A DNA stretch of 53,237 nt from Candidatus Altimarinota bacterium. GTDB taxonomy: Bacteria > Patescibacteriota > Gracilibacteria > BD1-5 > JAGOOR01. Each line of letters opens with the position of its first letter. The stretch's first letter is position 1. The notes beneath the pieces were generated by a model. The model saw nothing but the letters and a program-made list of their open reading frames with translations. It made no database searches and was not told the DNA's origin. Location: the NCBI GenBank assembly GCA_023268615.1, contig JALQUC010000006.1, positions 1-53,237 on the forward strand, written 5' to 3'. Shown here one piece after another: positions 39,812 to 50,291 of this stretch. A program made the position numbers and the translations under genes.

Positions 39812-40914
39812 ATGTACTCACCATATCCCTCCTTTTCCATATGCGCGAGTGGGATAAATCGGAGCGCTGCAGAATTCATACAGTACCTCTTCCCAGTCGT
39901 CTCACGAGGACCATCGTCAAATACATGACCGAGGTGACTATCACCGTATTTTGAGCGGACTTCTGTTCGTGGTAGTCCTATTTTGAAGTCTGTTTTTTCT
40001 GTGACGAAGTGAGGATTAATAGGACGATCAAAGCTCGGCCAGCCAGTCCCAGAATCATATTTATGACTCGAGCTAAAGAGTGGCTCTCCTGTGACAATAT
40101 CCACATAAATTCCTGCTTCTTTATTGTCCCAGTATGCATTTTCAAATGGTCGCTCTGTGCCTTCGTTCTGCGTCACATCACATTGCTCCTTGGTTAGCGT
40201 ATTGCAGATGGTCGCATTATCTGGTCGACGATATTTCTTGGCATATTCTGCGTCTTTACCAGCGATAGCCTCTCTCTCTTCTGTTGTCCAATTCTCATCG
40301 ATAAATGCCTCACGACCAGATCCCTTTTTATACAGATTGTAGTGGAGAGAAGACTTGAGATAGTATTCCTGATGATACTCTTCAGCTGGATAGAAATTGG
40401 TAAACGGAAGTACTTTTACGGCAACTGGTTTATCAAATTTCTTTGATTCATCGAGTTCATGAATGAAGTCTTCGGCAATTTTTTTCTCTTCATCTGAGGT
40501 ATACCAGATAGCCGTCGTATAGCTCTCTCCCCTATCTGCGAATTGCCCCTCAGCATCGGTCGGATCTATCTGATGGAAAAATATCTCAACCAGTCTCGCA
40601 TACGATACCTTGTCTGGATCATAAGTGACCTGAATTGCTTCGCGATGACCTGTTTTATTTGAGTAGACTTCTTCGTAGGTCGGATTTTCTGTACGGCCGC
40701 CAGCGTAGCCGACAACAGTTTTGACGACGCCAGGCTCAGCATCGTATGATGGCTCGAGACACCAGAAGCATCCTCCGGCAAATGTCGCAACTTTTGCATT
40801 TTCTGGGATAATTGCAGGTTGTGTGTTCATAGTTTTTTGGCTAGGAAATAATGTACAGCTGGCGAGAATTATGGCAACAATTATTGGAATAGTGAGAGAG
40901 GTAAAGTATTTCAT
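39763..40914 (-). CDS. msrAB: Bifunctional lipoprotein methionine sulfoxide reductase A/B
   Basis: 383 aa. Lipoprotein signal with Cys20 (IIVAIILASC). The MsrA domain has the catalytic GGCFWCLEP (Cys49) and YHQEYY; the MsrB domain has GTGWPSFDRP, GDSHLGHVFDDGP and the catalytic Cys in RYCMNSAALRF. The MsrB zinc cysteines are absent, as in a known subclass. Reduces both S- and R-methionine sulfoxide, here outside the membrane. Starts 3 nt after dipZ ends, implying translational coupling with its likely electron donor. No UGA codon. C-terminus repeat-derived. Confidence 0.96.
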   Translation of the reverse strand: MKYFTSLTIPIIVAIILASCTLFPSQKTMNTQPAIIPENAKVATFAGGCFWCLEPSYDAEPGVVKTVVGYAGGRTENPTYEEVYSNKTGHREAIQVTYDPDKVSYARLVEIFFHQIDPTDAEGQFADRGESYTTAIWYTSDEEKKIAEDFIHELDESKKFDKPVAVKVLPFTNFYPAEEYHQEYYLKSSLHYNLYKKGSGREAFIDENWTTEEREAIAGKDAEYAKKYRRPDNATICNTLTKEQCDVTQNEGTERPFENAYWDNKEAGIYVDIVTGEPLFSSSHKYDSGTGWPSFDRPINPHFVTEKTDFKIGLPRTEVRSKYGDSHLGHVFDDGPRETTGKRYCMNSAALRFIPLAHMEKEGYGEYITQIQNAKDKVQNGGS

Positions 40915-40917
40915 AGG

Positions 40918-42678
40918 CTAAGATCAAAAAGTAAAGGCGTGAAGACGGAGTCACGGTGTCACAGAAATACGAATCATGGCTTCATCTTGAAATTTCTCTG
41001 ACCCAAAGACCTGATAAATAGTGTCCTCTATGACTCTTACAGGATTTTCCGAAATAATATTTCCATCCTTGTCTAACTCTTGAACAAATATCATTCCCCC
41101 CTTTCTCTCCGAATTTGAAGAAACTACGAGAAATACATTTTTTGCAGAAAATTTCAATGTCAGAATTGATGGCTCCGATGCCTGTAGAAATTCTTCCTGG
41201 ACATCCCATTCTCACTCCAGAGTCCATTGATGAGTACTAAGCAGTGGGTAAGGTGTGAATTTCTGGACTCCTTTTATCAGTTTTCCAGAAGAAAAAATCA
41301 TATTCTCTGCTCTCGCCGTACCCAGATATGTCTCTGGAGTCTTCTTTTTCCCCTGACTCAGAGAGCTATTTTCTCAATTAAATAATCCACCATTCTTCAT
41401 TATTCATTCTTCATTATTCATTCCAAGCAATGATTGAATCTTTTGTTCCGTCTCGGCGTATTCTCCTTCTCAGAAATGCTTATAGACAATATTACCATTT
41501 TGGTCTATCAGGTACTTCGCTGGCCAATAACGATTCGCATAGGCATTCCAGGTCGCAAAATCATTATCGAGCGCTATAGGGTATTTTATTCCGGCTTTTT
41601 GTGATGCTTCTCGGACATTATTTTCTACTTTTTCAAAGGCAAACTCTGGAGCATGAACACCTATGATGACGAGTCCATCATCCGCATATTTCTCGTGCCA
41701 TGCATTGAGGTATGGCTGAGTACGGATACAGTTGATACAGGAATATGTCCAGAAATCTATGAGAACAACCTTTCATCGAAGTCACTCAAGTGTGAGTGGT
41801 TTAGAACCCGCCTGTCCGGCAGGCAGGTTGATCCAAGCGGCTATACCCGTGAGCTCAGGAGCGCGTGCGACATCCATCATGAGATTACCCTCTCGGCCTT
41901 CATCACATTTCCCATTAGCACACATATTATTCACGGTATTGTGGTTCCGGAGAATGATTTCATTGAGGGTATTATCTATGGCAAAAGTATTTACAAATAT
42001 ATTTCTCTCGATGATAAATGTTTCAATTTTCTTGATATAGCCTGTGACAATGAGCAGTCCGACAATGAGTATTATGATACCCAGCAAGCGACGAAAGATG
42101 CCGTGAGGATTGCTAAAAAATCTGAATCGACCGATAATACTCCGCCCAAAATGAACAATCAAGAGGAGGATGATTCCAAGGCCAATAAAATAAGCGAGGA
42201 GTCCAATCATTCCCATGGTGAAGCTCGCTGGGAGAATAGTCGCGAGGAGAATTGTATAGGTAGGATTACAGCTCGAAAAAACTGGACCAAGTGCAGCTCC
42301 GAGAGCAATAGGTCACCAGATTCATTCACGATGACTCGCTGATTCGAGAGAATTTTGAGAGAGTTTTTCTATGCCAGTAATGTCCATGAGCCAGACCCAG
42401 ACATGAGGAAATATGAGCGTGATAGAAAAGAGTACGAGGAGTCCGCCTGCCACATATTCCCAAAATGATGGATCCACACCGATGAGTACCGTCGAAGCCT
42501 TGAGAAGTATGGTGAAGACGAGGAGCGAGAGGATGAGTGAAGCGATGATGATATAGGGTCGTTTCCTGTCAGTTCCAGCGAGTCATCCTCCGAGAATAAC
42601 AGGGAGAAGTGGGAGTACACATGGTGCGAGGACTGTGAGAATACCAGAGAAAAATGATATGAGAATAATGGTGACCAT
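40918..42678 (-). CDS. DipZ-like CcdA-thioredoxin fusion
   Basis: 586 aa from the ATG at 42678 to the TAG at 40918-40920, in pieces under the standard code. The N-terminal CcdA/DsbD membrane domain has LTVLAPCVLPLLPVILGG and LGAALGPVFSSCNPTY (electron-relay cysteines). A TlpA-like thioredoxin domain follows with LIDFWTYSCINCIRTQPYL, then a C-terminal beta-rich domain, as in DipZ. Moves reducing power across the membrane. TGA codes Gly in ILGGGLAG and elsewhere. Two in-frame insertions: LPAGQAG from a palindrome (41807-41828) and MNNEEGIMKNGG from repeat A (41391-41422). Followed by msrAB with a 3-nt gap. Confidence 0.93.
41391..41422 (-). repeat. Dispersed repeat family A inside dipZ
   Basis: CATTCTTCATTATTCATTCT and continuation; in frame GMNNEEGIMKNGG, between the thioredoxin and C-terminal domains. 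Confidence 0.85.
41807..41828. repeat. REP-like palindrome inside dipZ
   Basis: CCGCCTGTCCGGCAGGCAGG: GCCTG and CAGGC arms around CCGG-containing centre, GC-rich against the local background. In frame it encodes NLPAGQAGSK just before the thioredoxin domain. Confidence 0.75.
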
Positions 42679-42704
42679 GGAGAGAAAGTATTATGTATTA
42701 GATA

Positions 42705-43031
42705 TTAAGACTCGATTAGACCTCTCAAAATAGGAAGCATCTGTTTCACGAGAGCATTCTCATAATTGAGAGAATAATAGATGTTGAGCCATTCACGGCG
42801 AGTTTCGACCATGCGAGTACGCTTCATCATAGAGAGCGCTTGAGAGACTGCCGATGGTGTACAGTTCGTCACCTGAGCGATGTCTCATGAAGATAATTCT
42901 CCTGCTTCCATGAGCGCGAGTACCATCTCGAGGCGACATTCATTGCCGAGAATATCAAACACCTCTGCCCCTCCCCGCAGTTCATCACTGTGAGAAAAAA
43001 GCTTTTTCTGGAGTCTAGCAACATGTACCAT
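42705..43031 (-). CDS. ArsR-family winged-helix regulator
   Basis: 108 aa from the ATG at 43031 to the TAA at 42705-42707. Winged helix: LGNECRLEMVLALMEAGELS, then SGDIAQVTNCTPSAVSQAL (recognition helix; the Gly is TGA), then RTRMVETRREWLNIYYSLN (wing). No typical metal-binding CVC motif; single Cys residues in ECR and NCT could act as a redox switch. It is 26 nt upstream of dipZ, so it likely controls the dipZ-msrAB-thioredoxin genes. Confidence 0.87.
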
Positions 43032-43120
43032 ATTAGTATTTTATAAAAAACTAAAATAATAGCAAATTAAAATATATTTCTGTGGTGAAGATGAAATCCT
43101 CCTCTTTTCTTTTTTCTTTT

Positions 43121-43816
43121 TTATTTCTTCTTTCGACAAAAAAATGACACTATTTTACTCCCCTCTCGTCGCCCCATTATCTCAAATTCTGTCGCCGTTT
43201 CTGGAGAGAGTTTTTTATCTGGTTCTTCATTATCATTTTTCTCGTAGGTGAAATACGGACACCGAGCGAGATGCTCCTCTATCCATAGGGCATACGAAGC
43301 CTCATCAGTTTTGATGAGGAAGATTCCACCAGGAGCCAGGACAGAAGCAGCATCACGGAGAAAATCATCCTGAATCACTCGATTCTTATGATGTCATTTT
43401 TTTGGCCAAGGATCTGAGAAGAGCAGGTAGAGCTCGTCGATTTCTCCGGGAGCGAATATTTCTGGTATCTTTTGTCCAAATACTTTGAGGAGAATGACAT
43501 CTTCCCTGCCCTTTCTCGCACATTTTTCATAGGTACGAATGAGTCGTTTGTATTTGAGTTCTATTCCCACACATGCTGTATCTGGATGATTTTCGACATA
43601 ATTACTCAAGAAGTTTCCCATACCAGTACCTATCTCGAGCATGAGTTTAGGGTAAATAAATGAAGCTTCCTTCTCATTTTTCATTATTCATTTTTCATTA
43701 TTCATTCACGAACACAGTTCGCGCCACTTCCCTTTTTGAGCAAACATCTTTGCCTCATCGCTCCAAATACTTGGATGTTCGGCAACTTTCTGGATATAGA
43801 TATTCTCGTAGGGCAT
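43121..43816 (-). CDS. trmB: tRNA (guanine-N7)-methyltransferase
   Basis: 231 aa from the ATG at 43816 to the TAA at 43121-43123. SAM-binding LMLEIGTGMGNFLSNYVENH, then CVGIELKYKRLIR, the TrmB signature LLFSDPWPKKGHHKNRVIQ and FLRDAASVLAPGG, making m7G46 in tRNA. TGA at 43391-43393 region gives the Gly in KKGHHK. A family A repeat (43672-43706) is in frame in the N-terminal part (SGMNNEKGIMKNEKE) just before SFIYPKLMLEIG. Under the standard code the gene would seem to start inside this repeat. Confidence 0.92.
43672..43706 (-). repeat. Dispersed repeat family A inside trmB
   Basis: CTCATTTTTCATTATTCATT and continuation; encodes GMNNEKGIMKNEK, with Gly from TGA, ahead of the methyltransferase core. 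Confidence 0.85.
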
Positions 43817-44008
43817 GTGCAGATTGTCGCGAAGAAGGAAATATTGCAAGTGAAAAATAGACAAATTCCTACAAAAAATAAAAAAATAATTCTCTACTAC
43901 AAAACGAGTAAAAAGATATGTCCAGTATAAAACTCCAAAAATGCTCGTGACAAAAAATAATTGTTTATAGAATCGCCCGTTATTCCTTTATCCATATCAT
44001 CAATTACT

Positions 44009-45277
44009 ATGCTTGCTTCTGGTCTCATTTTTATGCTCGGTTATTTCTGTATCACGCTGGAGCACAAACTCAAAACACACAAGTCTGCCATCGCCCTCTT
44101 CATAGCATCAGTTCTGTGGATTATGGCAGCATTTTCTGGCATTCCTCATGAAATAGTTATAGAAAAACTCCATCATACGGGAGGAGAAATATTTGGACTA
44201 ATAGTGTTCTTGCTCGCTGCTATGACCATCGTCGAGACACTCATTCATTTTCGATTTTTTGATATTGTTCGGTCAAAAATTGCAGCCATAGGACTCGCAG
44301 ATAGAGGTCAATTTCTCCTCATATCTACACTCACTTTCTTCTTTTCTGCTCTCCTCGATAATCTCACAGTAACGATTATTATGATACAGATAGCTCGTCG
44401 ATTTTTCTCTTCTGAGAGACTCTTTGCTGTTGTCGTCGGGATAGTCATTGTAGCAAATGCTGGTGGCGCATGGAGTCCCATAGGAGATGTAACGACTATC
44501 ATGCTCTGGCTCGCTGGGAAATTTAGTGCAATTCAGATAATCACCGAATGATTCCTCCCCTCTCTCGCTATGTGAATCACCTCAACTCTTATGATAGCAC
44601 AGAGACTGTCCAAAAAATCATGAGGTGGTGAAAAAGTAGAAACTGTCACTCTCTCTTGGCAAGAGAAAATAATTATTACTGTTGCTTTTGGGAGCTTCGT
44701 CCTGCCTATTATCATGAATATAGTACATTTGCCTCCATATCTCGGACTCCTCTTGGGCCTCGGAATCATGTGGCTCCTGATAGAATATTTCAAGCACTGG
44801 ACGACTGGTTTTTCTGATAATCAGGAAACTTCTCTCGAGAAACTCCTCCAGAAAACTGATCTCTCTTCTATCAAATTTTTCATCGGTATACTCCTCGCAG
44901 TAGGAGCACTAGAAGCAACAGGATTACTAGAACTCCTCTCGCATTCACTCTTTGGAAGTGCTCCAAGTGATATTCGCATCATCGCGGGAAGTGTCCTGAT
45001 GGGACTCGTATCAGCGGTCGTAGATAATGTCCCCCTCACTGCTCTCGCTATAGTCATCATCCATGTGACAAATCCTCAGCTCTGGGTACTTACTGCACTC
45101 ACTGTCGGTACTGGTGGTTCCCTCCTTCTCATCGGTTCTGTTTCTGGAGTCGTCGCTTCTGGTATGGTACCTGAACTCACTTTTGGTAAATATTTTCAGA
45201 TTGCATCATTACCAGTTCTCCTCGGATACTTTATCGGCGTAGGTGTCTGGGCGATACAATACTACTTCTTGTTTTAG
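44009..45277 (+). CDS. nhaD: NhaD-type Na+/H+ antiporter
   Basis: 422 aa from the ATG at 44009 (an in-frame TTG at 43961 would add 16 aa) to the TAG at 45275-45277. About 11-12 membrane helices of the ion-transporter superfamily. Conserved NhaD phrases: FMLGYFCITLEHKLKTHKSA, FFSALLDNLTVTIIM, ANAGGAWSPIGDVTTIMLW and SAVVDNVPLTALAIV, VGTGGSLLLIGS. The Asp-Asn motifs (LLDNLT, VVDNVP) and SPIGD mark the ion path. TGAs at 44549 and a few later positions are read as Gly. Divergent from trmB. Confidence 0.93.
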
Positions 45278-45279
45278 GA

Positions 45280-46251
45280 TTAGCTCCCAAGAGCTATATC
45301 TGAGTCCTCTTTTTTCTCAACAAAACGAAGAATAGGTCTCTCTCGTCCACCCTTTCAGATTCTGAAGATATCAGCCTGATCACCCATCCCCTGAGAAACA
45401 AATATCCCGTAAGGCTCACCTGTTGTTGCTGGGTAATAACCAGAAATGTAGGGCGTATCATTCTGCATATCTATCCACTTCCTTGCTCCATTGGCGAGCT
45501 TCTTCCCAACGAGGGGGATATCCTGGAAACCCAGGAGTCCATGTGTGTGACCACAGAGAAAAAGTGTTGGTACATTGATACGGAGTCCTAGCTGAGTTTT
45601 CATGGCTTCAATTTGTCTCACACCATCAGGATTATGTACCATCACGATATTTACTCCTGAATGTTTATTTATATTTCAAATAAGCTCTTTGACTGCCTCG
45701 GGAGTATAGAGTTCTTTTTGGGTATTATAACATGGCATGCCGTGGATTTTTACACGACCGCCTGCGAGTTCTTCTGGCTGAAGGATTTGTCTAAAGCCAA
45801 AACTTTCCATATTTTCTCTGAGAGCTCGGAGTTTTTTTGGTCCTAATTTTTCATCCATTCTCCTATCATGATTACCCTCTACTCACCAGATGAGTCTTCA
45901 TTCTCACTGTTGACCAATTCCGTACAAGAAATCCCCTAAATTTCTCAAACTATCAAATCAGGTGGGTTCGTGATTTTGTGATCCGAGCGTCATTCTGTCT
46001 CATGGATTGAGCACAATACACGGTGTGCTCCCTATGATTTTATTGGCTCTCGTTTGTGATTCCCTGAGGACTTGATTGAGATTACGATGTACTCCACCGA
46101 TGTGAAGATCGGCAAGAATATCTGCTGTCAGATTTGCTACCCCATCAGCATAAATCTTTATTTCATGCGTACGAATACCTTCTTGAGTGAGATGACAACC
46201 CGAGAGTGCTTTTCATACAGCGGGAAATGCAACATTGCGAACAAAAGCCAT
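45280..46251 (-). CDS. Calcineurin-like metallophosphoesterase
   Basis: 323 aa from the ATG at 46251 to the TAA at 45280-45282, with at least eight TGAs. Metal-binding motifs in order: ILADLHIGG (DxH), LNPGDRMTLG (GD, the Gly is TGA), VEGNHDRRMD (GNHD) and LFLCGHTHGLLG (GHTH). The N-terminal about 60 residues (FVRNVAFPAVGKALSGCHLT) are not identified. Substrate unknown. Converges with nhaD; the stops are 2 nt apart. Confidence 0.9.
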
Positions 46252-46351
46252 ATACTATTATTTTAGTATTTTAATTTATTTGTCAAATTATTACATAGGT
46301 TATAGAGACAAATTTTGACAAAATCTGATAATCAATATGCTCATATATAAT

Positions 46352-47347
46352 ATGGAATGAAACTGAAAAGGAATTAGTTCAATATCCGAACATGAAATAG
46401 TCAGATCAACCGTTGATTATCTCTCTTCCATGTGGGAAGAAGGTCTCCAACCATTGATACAACTCCCATTACCAGGAGAAGTGACTCATGTAGAACCTTA
46501 CGATTTTGAATTTTCTATTGAATCATGTCTCGGGGAGGGCATTGATACACTCAGTGTGAGAGGTGCTGTAATGGATATACTTGCTGGTATTGAATTACCT
46601 GAGTCGAGAATTATAGATCTATCAAAACGCGTCGTCCAAGAAGTAAACAGACGAGTCATGCGAAATCCTAGCGAACCCAGCACAGCAGAACTCAAGGAGA
46701 GATTGCTTCATGAATATCTAGAAAATGAAGATACTATCAATTATATTTGTGAAGATAGTGTCCCTCTCAAGGTAGAAACCTACCTCCAACCTAACAATGA
46801 GAAAAATCGTCGTTTCATTCACAAAGAGATTGATTATAAAATCCAAGAAGCTGACGCTCTCCTGAGACGCAATAATCTCATAGCATCACTATGGTCGCTT
46901 AACATAGATGACCTGTACGATAATTCTTGATTCGAGGTCGATGAAGATGAATGGCTCGAAAGAATAGACGACGCGGATGGTGAAATAAAATTCTTTGGTC
47001 CCGATGAACCATGGAAAGAAGAACATGAATCACAGGATCAAGAAGAGGAACGCGATCTCCCCCTAAGCACCAATGAACAATTCTTCCTCAATGTCGTCCC
47101 AGGCTATCTAAAGAAAAATCACAGACTCCTCCCTCGTGCACATATTGGGTTGATTTTTGATATCGAAACACACTGACATATACTCAAAAAATTATTCATC
47201 AGAAAGAGTCTCATATATATATACGCTCAAAATCATCCCAAGAGAAACAAGTGAAGTAAAAAGAGCAGAAATAAATATGAAGAACACCTGGAACAGCTCC
47301 AGTATGAAATAGAGTCGATCCGATACCAGCTCGAGAATAGCGACTAA
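46352..47347 (+). CDS. Hypothetical acidic protein with basic C-terminal helix
   Basis: 331 aa from ATG (MEGNGKGISSISEHE, with two early TGAs) to the TAA at 47345-47347. Not recognised. The central part is helical and acidic (VVQEVNRRVMRNPSEPSTAE; ESQDQEEERDLPL), and the C-terminus is strongly basic then helical (KLFIRKSLIYIYAQNHPKRN, EEHLEQLQYEIESIR). No signal or clear membrane span. It overlaps the convergent helicase gene by 4 nt. Confidence 0.8.
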
Positions 47348-49047
47348 TTGGAAGACTCCTCTATAGCCATCCTATCCTCCACCGAGAGAAATAACCGTGC
47401 TATGCGCAGCTCATCAAATGTGTATTCTTCTTCGTAGGCCTGAAAGAGATATTGGCGGACGGTCGCGAGCTTGAGTGTGCCAGCATCGACGAAGGCATCA
47501 TGGATATTCTTCATTCTCCCATCATCTTCGGGTGTATAGGGAGTGAGGTCGATCACTTTCTCTTCGTCAAGGAGTTTCTCGAGATGGGTAAATATGGTTC
47601 AGACCTTGAGGCTGCGAATCTCAGCAATTTCGTCGAGTGGGATTCATTGCATCAGGTACGGAAGTGTCTCGTGGTGTGGTGGAATCTTTTTTCATGAAGT
47701 ATCGAGCGTTGCCTGTTTTGGAATTTTCTTGGCTTCGAGTGTTCCACCAAATCGGAGAATTGTCGCTTCTTGGGCTTCCTGAATTTGTCTGGGGCTCATC
47801 ATCTCTAAATCCTCGACAACTGTGAGCGATGAGCGAGCGAGCGTCTGGTCATATTCTCGGACTCGTGGATCGACCTCGAGGGACATAGAATTGAATCCAC
47901 GAAGTATCAGACCATCCAGCGAACGCACTCGTGAGAGAGCGACATACCCCTGACCTGGAACAAATGCATCCAGGAGATTTATCACAGCGCTATCCATCGT
48001 CATGCCCTGAGATTTATGCACGGTGATGGCCCATGCGAGACGAAGTGGTATCTGTTCTATTGCTCATTTGGTCTTGCCATTTTCCTCTATCGACCAGGAT
48101 GTAGTCTCACACACTACGGCCGTCCCATCGAGGAGCTCTACGACGGGCATCCCCTCATGAAATCCCGTCACATGACCAATAGAACCATTCATATATCCTT
48201 CTTCGGGATTATTTTTCACGAACATCACACGAGCCCCCCTTTTCACGACGAGCGTCTCTGGAGCGAGGCATCACTTCTTGAGGGCTTCGACAAATTTCTC
48301 GGCACCACTCCCCCGCATCTGATAGGTATGAGACTCGGCGCTGAGTGCTGCCAGTCTGTCCATGTTGTATGCATCAACTGCGATATTGCGGGTGAAGAGC
48401 TCCGTATGGTCTTCTGTCATCACGGGAATATCCCTCGAACGAAGGAGATTTTTGGAAAGTTCTGAGACCTCTCCACGACGGATATCATTCAAAATCGTGA
48501 GCAATGGATCACCCTCTGCATCCTGTCGGAACTGGGTTGTGAGGACACACGGCACGAGACGAAGTGACCGCCACACGCTATGCTCAAATGCATACTCTAC
48601 CATACCACGAGACACTGGAGGAAGTTGGAAAAAATCTCCCACGAGCACAATCTGTATCCCACCAAATGGCTCAAGAGAGACCATCGTCGAGCGGAGGAGT
48701 CTATCGAGCGTCGCGAGAAATTGACCACCGAGCATCGAAATCTCATCGATAATGAGGACTGATGTTTTCACAAATCGCTTCACGAGGTACTCACGAGACA
48801 CGAGGTCATCTATCTCATCATCCGAGAGTGTATCACGAATCCCCATCCCACTCCACGAATGTATCGTCATCCCTCCGATATGCGTCGCCGCAATCCCCGT
48901 CGAAGCTGTCACAGCCACAGCAATACTATGTTCCTGACAATAGGTGATAAAACGGTTAATGAGAAAGGTCTTCCCACTCCCCGCCGCACCCGTCAGGAGG
49001 ACATTCTTCCCCATCGTGAGGATCTGAAATGCTTGGTCTTGATTCAT
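47344..49047 (-). CDS. Pif1/RRM3-family DNA helicase with C-terminal HTH
   Basis: 567 aa from the ATG at 49047 to the TAG at 47344-47346. SF1B helicase: Walker [64 protein letters not shown], the [11 protein letters not shown] motif ([11 protein letters not shown]) and [14 protein letters not shown]. The C-terminal about 110 residues add a helicase-associated HTH ([19 protein letters not shown]) followed by a winged end. TGAs at 48271, 48061 region, 47692 and others are Gly. Probable 5'-3' helicase; these often act on G-quadruplexes or in recombination. Confidence 0.94.
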
Positions 49048-49075
49048 TGCCGCCAGTGTATTCGAAAGGGGGGAT

Positions 49076-49330
49076 ATGGCAAAAAGAGGTTTCTATTTTT
49101 ATTTACTTTTCAAAGAAAATATTTTTAGATACACTCGTAAAAAGTTGAAAAGCTTTTACTGATGCTGTAAACAAGGTATTTCAGAGAAGAGGAATATAGA
49201 ATACAATTCTTTTGACAAAATACTCAATATAAATCAGATAAACTCGATTTGACTAGATATAGTGTCTGAATATAAATTCATAACACAACATAGCTGATTC
49301 TACAAGAAAAAAATGTGATTGTGATACTAA
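49076..49330 (+). CDS. Possible small gene or remnant
   Basis: An 84-aa frame (MAKRGFYFYLLFKENIFRYT ...) to the TAA at 49328-49330 with TGA as Gly, preceded by AAAGGGGGG, a good ribosome-binding site. It uses basic and aromatic residues and has no recognised domain. It starts only 28 nt from the divergent helicase start. The following DNA (49331-49549) has no clear long frame, so this may be the 5' part of a degraded gene. Confidence 0.35.
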
Positions 49331-49383
49331 CTATTTTGACCAATGCTTCTTCTTTTTGGAACATAAAAAAACTCACCTAACAG

Positions 49384-49521
49384 ATGCAACTCTATGAGAG
49401 TTTTACTGAGCAGGCGAGTTACTTTAGACAAGTCACACGATTCTATCAGATTTTAGGAGATTGCAAGACCTTTGAAACAATTACTCGATTTACGAGACTG
49501 AGTGAAGATATCTTCTGTTAA
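49384..49521 (+). CDS. Possible 45-aa ORF or remnant
   Basis: MQLYESFTEQASYFRQVTRF and continuation, ending at the TAA at 49519-49521. Plausible helical composition but short and without a ribosome-binding site. It could be the 3' remainder of a broken gene beginning at 49076. Confidence 0.25.
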   Translation: MQLYESFTEQASYFRQVTRFYQILGDCKTFETITRFTRLSEDIFC

Positions 49522-49549
49522 ACTCAGAAAATTCATTAACAAATTATTT

Positions 49550-49759
49550 ATGGCTAAAGACGCTGAAGGTATGAGAGGAATTCGCTCACGGAATCTTCCT
49601 GGACAGTTAAGAGACAAAAGAGATGATACCCATATGTCCACTATCGAAAACATATATGGTAGGGATTTCAATGTTCGTTGAAATATGCATCTTGGAACTT
49701 ATCTGGAAAGAAAATGAATAAAATCTCTCAATGATCTCATCAACTGAAAGAAAAAGTAG
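49550..49759 (+). CDS. Small hypothetical protein
   Basis: 69 aa from ATG (MAKDAEGMRGIRSRNLPGQL) to the TAG at 49757-49759, with three TGAs as Gly. Basic; reads like a small nucleic-acid-binding or HTH-like protein (STIENIYGRDFNVRGNMHLG, YLERKGIKSLNDLI), a pattern in which a short helical repeat ends in 'xSLNDLI'. Not assigned to a family. A strong terminator follows 7 nt after the stop, which supports it being a real transcription unit. Confidence 0.65.
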
Positions 49760-49765
49760 AAATTA

Positions 49766-49788
49766 GGCGGCCTTCGGGCCGCTTTTTA
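49766..49788 (+). terminator. Rho-independent terminator with UUCG loop
   Basis: GGCGGCC-TTCG-GGCCGCT followed by TTTT and A/T-rich sequence, directly after the small gene. Confidence 0.9.
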
Positions 49789-49826
49789 TTTTTGACTAAA
49801 ATACTCCAACTTATAAACTTAATCTT

Positions 49827-50291
49827 ATGAAAAAAATTATTCTTCCTTTTCTGCTTATCGTTTTGCTTTCAGCTTGCTCTGAAAAAACACCTTCTACAGA
49901 ACAGACAATTCCAATTGTTAAACCAATTGAAAATAAGATTACTAAAAGTTGAGAATATGCCCTCGATTGTAAGAGTAAATATTATACTACTTCCATGATT
50001 GGTGGTGATGGATTAGTAAAAGATAGTTATATTGAAATATCAGAATGACACGAACAGAACATCATGTATGTGACAAATGAAACTGCTAAATTTTTTGGAG
50101 CTACATATCAAGTTATACAAGATGATGGCTCTTCCTTGATTATTATTAGACACTATGAACCAAGCTGACTAACTGAGACAGTTTCAATCGATAAAAACTC
50201 CTGAATTGGTTTCGATGTAAAAACTCTTACTTCTGGGCTTTCTGGAAGACCAAACTCAGATACCTTTATTTTGACTTGTACTCAAGTTTAA
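49827..50291 (+). CDS. Hypothetical lipoprotein
   Basis: 154 aa from ATG to the TAA at 50289-50291. Lipoprotein signal MKKIILPFLLIVLLSACSEK (Cys17). The rest is a small beta-rich domain with two cysteines (ALDCKSKYYTT ... FILTCTQV) likely forming a disulfide. Four TGAs read as Gly. Its sequence is AT-rich and uses many TTG/TTA/CTT Leu codons, unlike neighbouring conserved genes. No family recognised. Tail to tail with the RmuC-like gene. Confidence 0.78.

Noticed and set aside
41653-42342. Plus-strand ORF of 229 aa
   Set aside because: Antisense shadow of dipZ; the minus strand carries the CcdA and thioredoxin motifs.
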